This document shows, in pieces, positions 5,611 through 9,379 of a DNA stretch of 9,379 nt. A model generated the notes under the pieces. It saw only the letters and a list, made by a program, of their open reading frames with translations. It ran no database searches and was not told the DNA's origin. Both the position numbers and the translations under genes were made by a program. Numbering within the stretch: the stretch's first letter is position 1; each line of letters opens with the position of its first letter. Origin of the DNA: CAYGAW01 sp964347945 (GTDB lineage: Bacteria; Chloroflexota; Anaerolineae; UBA7937; B3-Chlor); NCBI GenBank assembly GCA_964347945.1, contig CAYGAW010000113.1, positions 1 through 9,379 of the forward strand, given 5' to 3'.

Positions 5611-6429
5611 ATGCCCGGAATAGTCGAACTGGGGAACCTGCTGATCGTGCAGCCCATGCTGAACTTGCTAGTGCTGCTGTATAGTGTGCTATTTAACAAC
5701 TTCGTCCTGGCTATCATCGGGCTCACCGTTCTTGTGCGCCTGCTGACCTATCCCCTTACCCAGAGGCAGATCAGGTCCATGAAGGCCATGCAGGAACTGC
5801 AGCCAGAGATTCAGAAGCTGCAGAAGAAGTATGGCAAGGATCGAGAGAAGCTGTCGGCAGCCACGATGGAGTTGTACAAGGAGCGTGGCGTCAATCCCAT
5901 GATGGGTTGCCTGCCCATGTTGGTGCAACTGCCTATCTGGATAGGCCTCTACCAGTCCATCTACCAGGCCTTGGGAAGCACCCCAGAGCAGCTTGTCGGG
6001 ATGTCTCAGCGACTGTATCATTCTATCCCTTTCATGCACAGCATAGCGGCCAATTCCATACCATTGAACAGCCAGTTCCTGTGGTTAGACCTCGGGCGCC
6101 CTGATCCCTACTTCATATTACCTGTGCTCGTTGTGGCGGTCTTCTGGCTGCAGCAAAAACTGACTGCTCAGCCGGCTGCGGATCCATCACAGGCTCAGAT
6201 GAACAGAACCATGCAGAACATGATGCCTATCATGTTCGGGTTCATCACTCTGCAGGTCTCCTCGGGACTGGCGTTCTATTGGATTGCCTCGGGGCTACTA
6301 CAAGTCGTGCAGCAGGGCTTCACCACTGGGTGGGGAGACATCACCAAGGCCTTGCCGACCTGGATCCCCGGACTGTCCAGGGGAGAGGACACGAAGAAAG
6401 ATGCAAGAAGAAGAAAGAAGAAGCGTTGA
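5611..6429 (+). CDS. yidC: Membrane protein insertase YidC/Oxa1 family
   Basis: A 272-residue short-type YidC without the large periplasmic domain of proteobacterial forms. TM1 is at about 31-46 with Arg43 in the hydrophilic groove position (VRLLTYPLTQRQ). A charged cytoplasmic hairpin (50-95, LQPEIQKLQKKYGKDREKL) follows. Then come TM2 at about 102-121 (LPMLVQLPIWIGLYQSIY), TM3 at about 165-183 (PYFILPVLVVAVFWL) and the last pair at about 200-235. The C-terminus is strongly basic (KKDARRRKKKR), as in YidC proteins that bind ribosomes. It inserts membrane proteins alone or with SecYEG. No lipobox is present at the N-terminus. AGGGGG lies just before the ATG. The last 29 bases overlap jag. Confidence 0.95.
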   Translation: MPGIVELGNLLIVQPMLNLLVLLYSVLFNNFVLAIIGLTVLVRLLTYPLTQRQIRSMKAMQELQPEIQKLQKKYGKDREKLSAATMELYKERGVNPMMGCLPMLVQLPIWIGLYQSIYQALGSTPEQLVGMSQRLYHSIPFMHSIAANSIPLNSQFLWLDLGRPDPYFILPVLVVAVFWLQQKLTAQPAADPSQAQMNRTMQNMMPIMFGFITLQVSSGLAFYWIASGLLQVVQQGFTTGWGDITKALPTWIPGLSRGEDTKKDARRRKKKR

Positions 6430-7087
6430 AGCCTCGGGAAGAACGGTCGATGAGGCCATTGAGAAAGCGCTGGAGGACTTGGGTGCAGACGCCGATCAGG
6501 TGGAGACTGAGATATTGACGGAAGGGAGCCGGGGCCTGTTGGGCCTGGGCGGTGAAGAGGCCAGAGTGCGGGTCACCGTGGTGGAACCTGAGGAGCCAGA
6601 GGAACCGGTATCAACAGGTGAAGAAGTAGCGGAGATAGGCCGCGATGTAGTGCGCGAACTTCTACGCCATATGGGCGTAGAGGCCGAGGTGGTCGTACAA
6701 GAATCTGACCAAGTTGACGTGGCGCCGATGGTGCTGGATGTCACGGGCGACAACCTAGGTATCCTCATCGGGCGGCAAGGAGAAACTTTGCGCGATTTGC
6801 AGTACATCGTGCGCCTGATCGTAAGTCGCAAACTCCAGCGGTGGGCAAACATTGTCGTTGATGTGGGAGGGTACAAGAGACGCCGGGAGAGGATACTGAC
6901 CGAGTTGGCCGGCAGAATGGCCGAGAGGGTCGTAGCCGAAGGGAGGCCGGTGACTTTGGAACCCATGCCAGCGCATGAACGGCGCATAGTGCATATCGCC
7001 TTGCGCGACCATGACTTGGTGAGGACAGAGAGCACTGGCGAGGGTCGCCGGCGCAAGGTGGTAATCTTTCCCAACGAGTATTCATAG
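6401..7087 (+). CDS. jag: Jag/KhpB RNA-binding protein (Jag-N, KH, R3H)
   Basis: A 228-residue protein with the three-part family layout. Jag-N is at about 8-60 (VEASGRTVDEAIEKALEDLG, then GSRGLLGLGGEEARVRV). An acidic linker (61-72) precedes a KH domain at about 108-158 with the loop IGRQGE at 123-128. The R3H domain occupies about 165-226 with Arg194-xxx-His198 and RRRKVVIFPNE. Jag, also called KhpB or SpoIIIJ-associated protein, binds RNA and in Gram-positive bacteria influences cell elongation and division. ATG 6401 is chosen because Jag-N starts eight residues later; the open frame extends further upstream but only inside yidC. The start lies 29 bases inside yidC, so the two are probably translationally coupled. 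Confidence 0.93.
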   Translation: MQEEERRSVEASGRTVDEAIEKALEDLGADADQVETEILTEGSRGLLGLGGEEARVRVTVVEPEEPEEPVSTGEEVAEIGRDVVRELLRHMGVEAEVVVQESDQVDVAPMVLDVTGDNLGILIGRQGETLRDLQYIVRLIVSRKLQRWANIVVDVGGYKRRRERILTELAGRMAERVVAEGRPVTLEPMPAHERRIVHIALRDHDLVRTESTGEGRRRKVVIFPNEYS

Positions 7088-7119
7088 CTTGCCCCCTGGT
7101 TGGCGGCGCCTATCACGCA

Positions 7120-7437
7120 ATGTCACGACACGGCCCACCGAAGATCAGTCGCGCTGAGGTAGAGCACATCGCCGACCTGGCAAGGTTGGAACTGAGCGAG
7201 GCGGAGATCGAACGACTCCAGGGTGACCTGTCCCAGATTCTGGAGTACGTGGAGCAGCTGAACGAATTAGACACCTCAGACGTTTCCCCAACTGCTCACG
7301 TGGTCGTGAAAGGCGACGTCCTGCGCCAGGACAGCATCAGGCCATCTTGGCCTAACGAGGAGATCCTGGCTAACGCCCCCTGCACCCAGGAAGGATACTT
7401 CCGCGTGCACGCCATCTTCTCCAGGGAGGAGCGGTGA
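7120..7437 (+). CDS. gatC: Aspartyl/glutamyl-tRNA amidotransferase subunit C
   Basis: A 105-residue protein, slightly longer than most GatC. ISRAEVEHIADLARLELSEAE (residues 9-29, cited as IS to LS, then EAE), LSQILEYVEQLNELDTSD and the C-terminal VLRQDSIRPS...NAPCTQEGYFRV are all typical. GatC wraps between GatA and GatB and stabilises the complex that turns Glu-tRNA(Gln) (or Asp-tRNA(Asn)) into the amidated form. gatB is not in the window. The gene begins 32 bp after jag with no clear Shine-Dalgarno, and its stop overlaps the gatA start as GTGA. Confidence 0.93.
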   Translation: MSRHGPPKISRAEVEHIADLARLELSEAEIERLQGDLSQILEYVEQLNELDTSDVSPTAHVVVKGDVLRQDSIRPSWPNEEILANAPCTQEGYFRVHAIFSREER

Positions 7438-8897
7438 CGCTCCATCGCCTTACGATTCACGAAGCCCATGATCTGTTGGGTCGGCGCGAGATTTCGTCTG
7501 TGGAGCTCACGGAGTCTGTGCTGGCGAAGATGGCGGAGTCCGATGGAGAGATCAGGGCCTACGTCACGCCTACACCCGAGATAGCACTGGAGCAGGCGAG
7601 GCAGGCCGACAAACGGATCGCAGGCGGCGATATTCGTCCCCTCACAGGCATCCCCGTGGCTATCAAGGACAACATCTGTACCAAGGGCGTGCTGACCACT
7701 TGCGGTTCCAGGATCTTGGAGAGTTTCGTTCCACCGTACGACGCCACAGTGGTTGAGAGGTTGCGGCAAGAAGGCGTGGTACTCGTGGGGAAGGCCAACA
7801 TGGATGAGTTCGCCATGGGCTCCTCGACCGAGTACTCCGCCTTTTTTCCCACCCATAACCCGTGGGATGTCTCACGTGTCCCAGGGGGATCGAGCGGCGG
7901 ATCAGCGGCCGCAGTGCTAGCCAACGAGACACTGTTCGCTCTTGGCTCCGACACTGGAGGGTCCGTGCGTCAGCCAGCTGGGCTGTGCGGCGTCGTGGGT
8001 TTGAAGCCCACCTACGGGCGCGTATCGCGATATGGCCTGATAGCCTTCGCCTCCTCACTGGACCAAATCGGTGCCATAACCAAGGATGTGACCGATTGTG
8101 CCCTGGTGATGAACGCCATAGCCTTCTACGATCCCTTGGACTCCACGTCGGCGAATGAGCCCACGCCCGACTACACCTCGTGCCTGAAGGAGGATCTGTC
8201 TGGCGTGGTAGTCGGCGTTCCTTCCGAGTACTTCGCGGCTGGGTTGGACCAGGGGGTTGAGGAGCGAGTGCGCCAAGCGATAGAGACGCTGGCAGGGCTG
8301 GGTGCAGAGCTTCAGGAGGTCTCTCTGCCCCACGAGAGGTATGTGGTGGCCACCTATTTCCTTACCTCGTGGGCGGAGGCCAGTGCTAACCTGGCCCGAT
8401 ACGATGGTCTCAAGTACGGGCTTTGCGCCCCGGACGCTCAGACTATTCGCGAAGCCCAGAGCAGGGCGCGGGGTCGGGGCTTTGGCAGGGAGGTCAAGCG
8501 GCGCATCATGTTGGGCACTTACGCCCTGAGTTCAGGATACTACGACGCCTATTACCTGAATGCGCAGAGGGTTCGCACCCTCATCAAGGAGGACTTAGAC
8601 CGTGCCTTCGAAGCCGGTGTGGATGTCGTAGTAGGGCCCACTTCGCCCATTGTGGCCTTCGCGATCGGGGAGATGGTGGACGATCCTCTCGAGATGTACC
8701 TGGCCGACTTGTATACGATACCGGCCAACCTGGCCGGCTTGCCCTGCATCTCCATTCCTTGCGGATTCCACGAGGGATTGCCGGTCGGGTTCGAGATAAT
8801 GGGCCGACCCTTTGACGAGGGCACTGTGCTGAGAGTAGCCTACACGTACGAGCAGGCCACGGACTTCCATCTTCAGCGCCCTCCCCTCAGTCTATAG
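7434..8897 (+). CDS. gatA: Glutamyl-tRNA(Gln)/aspartyl-tRNA(Asn) amidotransferase subunit A
   Basis: A full-length 487-residue amidase-signature protein. The catalytic Ser-cisSer-Lys residues are visible: Lys78 in GIPVAIKDN, the cis-Ser at 153 in PGGSSGGSAAA, and the nucleophile Ser177 in GSDTGGSVRQPAG. GLKPTYGRVSRYGLIAFASSLDQIG and the C-terminal PANLAGLPCISIPCG are also standard. GatA releases ammonia from glutamine or asparagine for GatB to use. The GTG start at 7434 overlaps the gatC stop by four bases and is preceded by GGGAGGA. Organisms with GatCAB usually lack glutaminyl- or asparaginyl-tRNA synthetase, or both; that cannot be tested here. The gene ends 23 bp before the stop codon of the convergent holA. 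Confidence 0.96.
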   Translation: MTLHRLTIHEAHDLLGRREISSVELTESVLAKMAESDGEIRAYVTPTPEIALEQARQADKRIAGGDIRPLTGIPVAIKDNICTKGVLTTCGSRILESFVPPYDATVVERLRQEGVVLVGKANMDEFAMGSSTEYSAFFPTHNPWDVSRVPGGSSGGSAAAVLANETLFALGSDTGGSVRQPAGLCGVVGLKPTYGRVSRYGLIAFASSLDQIGAITKDVTDCALVMNAIAFYDPLDSTSANEPTPDYTSCLKEDLSGVVVGVPSEYFAAGLDQGVEERVRQAIETLAGLGAELQEVSLPHERYVVATYFLTSWAEASANLARYDGLKYGLCAPDAQTIREAQSRARGRGFGREVKRRIMLGTYALSSGYYDAYYLNAQRVRTLIKEDLDRAFEAGVDVVVGPTSPIVAFAIGEMVDDPLEMYLADLYTIPANLAGLPCISIPCGFHEGLPVGFEIMGRPFDEGTVLRVAYTYEQATDFHLQRPPLSL

Positions 8898-8920
8898 GTA
8901 TCTTCTCCCTTAGCATAGAG

Positions 8921-9379
8921 TCATCGCCGCACCTCTGCCACGAACAAACTGAGAGCCAGAGGTTCTTGCATCCCCCCTGTCTTCACCGCCACGTCGAGCT
9001 CCAGCAAACGGTGGTAGATGTCCTCCAGTTCGGCAATGGAGAAACTGGGAGCCTGTCTCATCATCTTCTGTGCCACGTAGGGGTGCAGGCTCAACAGGGC
9101 TGTTATGTCCTCGCGCGAGGTTCCCTTGGCGAGCAATTCTTTGATCTGAAGCAGTATTCTGAACTGCCTGGTAATCATGTACAGCAGATAGAGCGGGTGT
9201 TGTCCGCCCTCCAATAGTCGGTGCAACAACTCCATCGCGCGTCTGATATCTCTCCTTCCCAAAGCGTCGACCATCTCGAAGATGTCTGCCTCTCGCACAT
9301 AGCTGACCAACAGCTCAACGTCGGCTTTGGCAACGGGTCTCTCCTCGCCCACATAGGTCAGCAGCTTCTCTATCTCCTG
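8921..9379 (-). CDS. holA: DNA polymerase III subunit delta, C-terminal part (5' end beyond right edge)
   Basis: The frame is open to the right edge, giving 152 residues of the C-terminal part. It reads QEIEKLLTYVGEERPVAKADVELLVSY (first part, to VELL) and DIFEMVDALGRRDIRRAMELLHRLLEGGQ, then HPLYLLYMITRQFRILLQIKEL and SFSIAELEDIYHRLLELDVAVKTG. These fit domain III of HolA, the helical collar region of the clamp loader, including the LLYMITRQFRxLL stretch and LExxYxxLLxLDxxxKTG. A GTG at 9352 is only an internal codon, since the same frame continues upstream with family-like sequence. Delta opens the sliding clamp during replication. The gene is convergent with gatA; full-length HolA is usually about 330-350 residues. 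Confidence 0.9.
   Translation of the reverse strand, partial: QEIEKLLTYVGEERPVAKADVELLVSYVREADIFEMVDALGRRDIRRAMELLHRLLEGGQHPLYLLYMITRQFRILLQIKELLAKGTSREDITALLSLHPYVAQKMMRQAPSFSIAELEDIYHRLLELDVAVKTGGMQEPLALSLFVAEVRR

Noticed and set aside
6284..6400. N-terminal extension of Jag from 6284
   Set aside because: It is inside yidC and has no Jag-like sequence; the family starts near ATG 6401.
3329..8897. Functional link between tRNA-Glu and gatCA in one locus
   Set aside because: GatCAB acts on Glu-tRNA(Gln), not on tRNA-Glu, and the tRNA has its own promoter over 3.7 kb away from gatC; closeness alone is not evidence.
1..9379. CRISPR array, toxin-antitoxin pair or phage defence system
   Set aside because: No spaced repeats, no small paired genes and no nuclease, helicase or reverse-transcriptase motifs were seen.

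Overview
The window reads as a moderately GC-rich bacterial chromosome segment. The gene families and several gene styles (zinc-ribbon arrays, PPC-domain surface protein, LiaF-like membrane protein, an integrase-type IS relic) are most like Chloroflexota such as Anaerolineae. That placement is inferred from content and was not tested by a search.

Region 1 (1-2897, minus strand) is a compact cluster of four genes reading right to left from one good promoter (TTGCCG, 17 bp, TATAAT at 2869-2897). In transcription order they are: a three-helix LiaF-like membrane protein with a C-terminal beta-rich domain; an array of four zinc ribbons with a C-terminal membrane anchor; a soluble paralogue with five zinc ribbons; and an envelope protein with PPC domains that runs off the left edge. 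Spacings of 17 to 60 bp suggest one transcript. The two zinc-ribbon proteins align without gaps over 103 residues with all 16 cysteines in register, so they look like a tandem duplication. This cluster is the least familiar part of the window.

Region 2 (about 2870-3300) is the decayed end of an insertion sequence: the N-terminal part of an integrase-type transposase on the minus strand, interrupted by TGA, preceded by two direct repeats 35 bp apart. The promoter of region 1 lies at its decayed edge. The -35 box of the tRNA promoter lies just outside its outer repeat.

Region 3 (3289-3617) holds tRNA-Glu(CTC) with its own promoter, then a roughly 185-bp gene-free stretch with an 8-bp hairpin and a G-rich patch, then a consensus promoter (TTGACA, 18 bp, TATAAT).

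Region 4 (3652-8897, plus strand) is the housekeeping run rpmH, rnpA, yidD, a PQQ-type beta-propeller lipoprotein, yidC, jag (khpB), gatC, gatA. It links ribosome and RNase P components, membrane-protein insertion (YidD/YidC), an RNA-binding KH/R3H protein, and two subunits of the Glu-tRNA(Gln) amidotransferase. The propeller between yidD and yidC, and gatCA where mnmE (trmE) often follows jag, are departures from the usual order.

Region 5 (8921-9379, minus strand) is the C-terminal part of DNA polymerase III subunit delta (holA), convergent with gatA, with only 23 bp between the stop codons.
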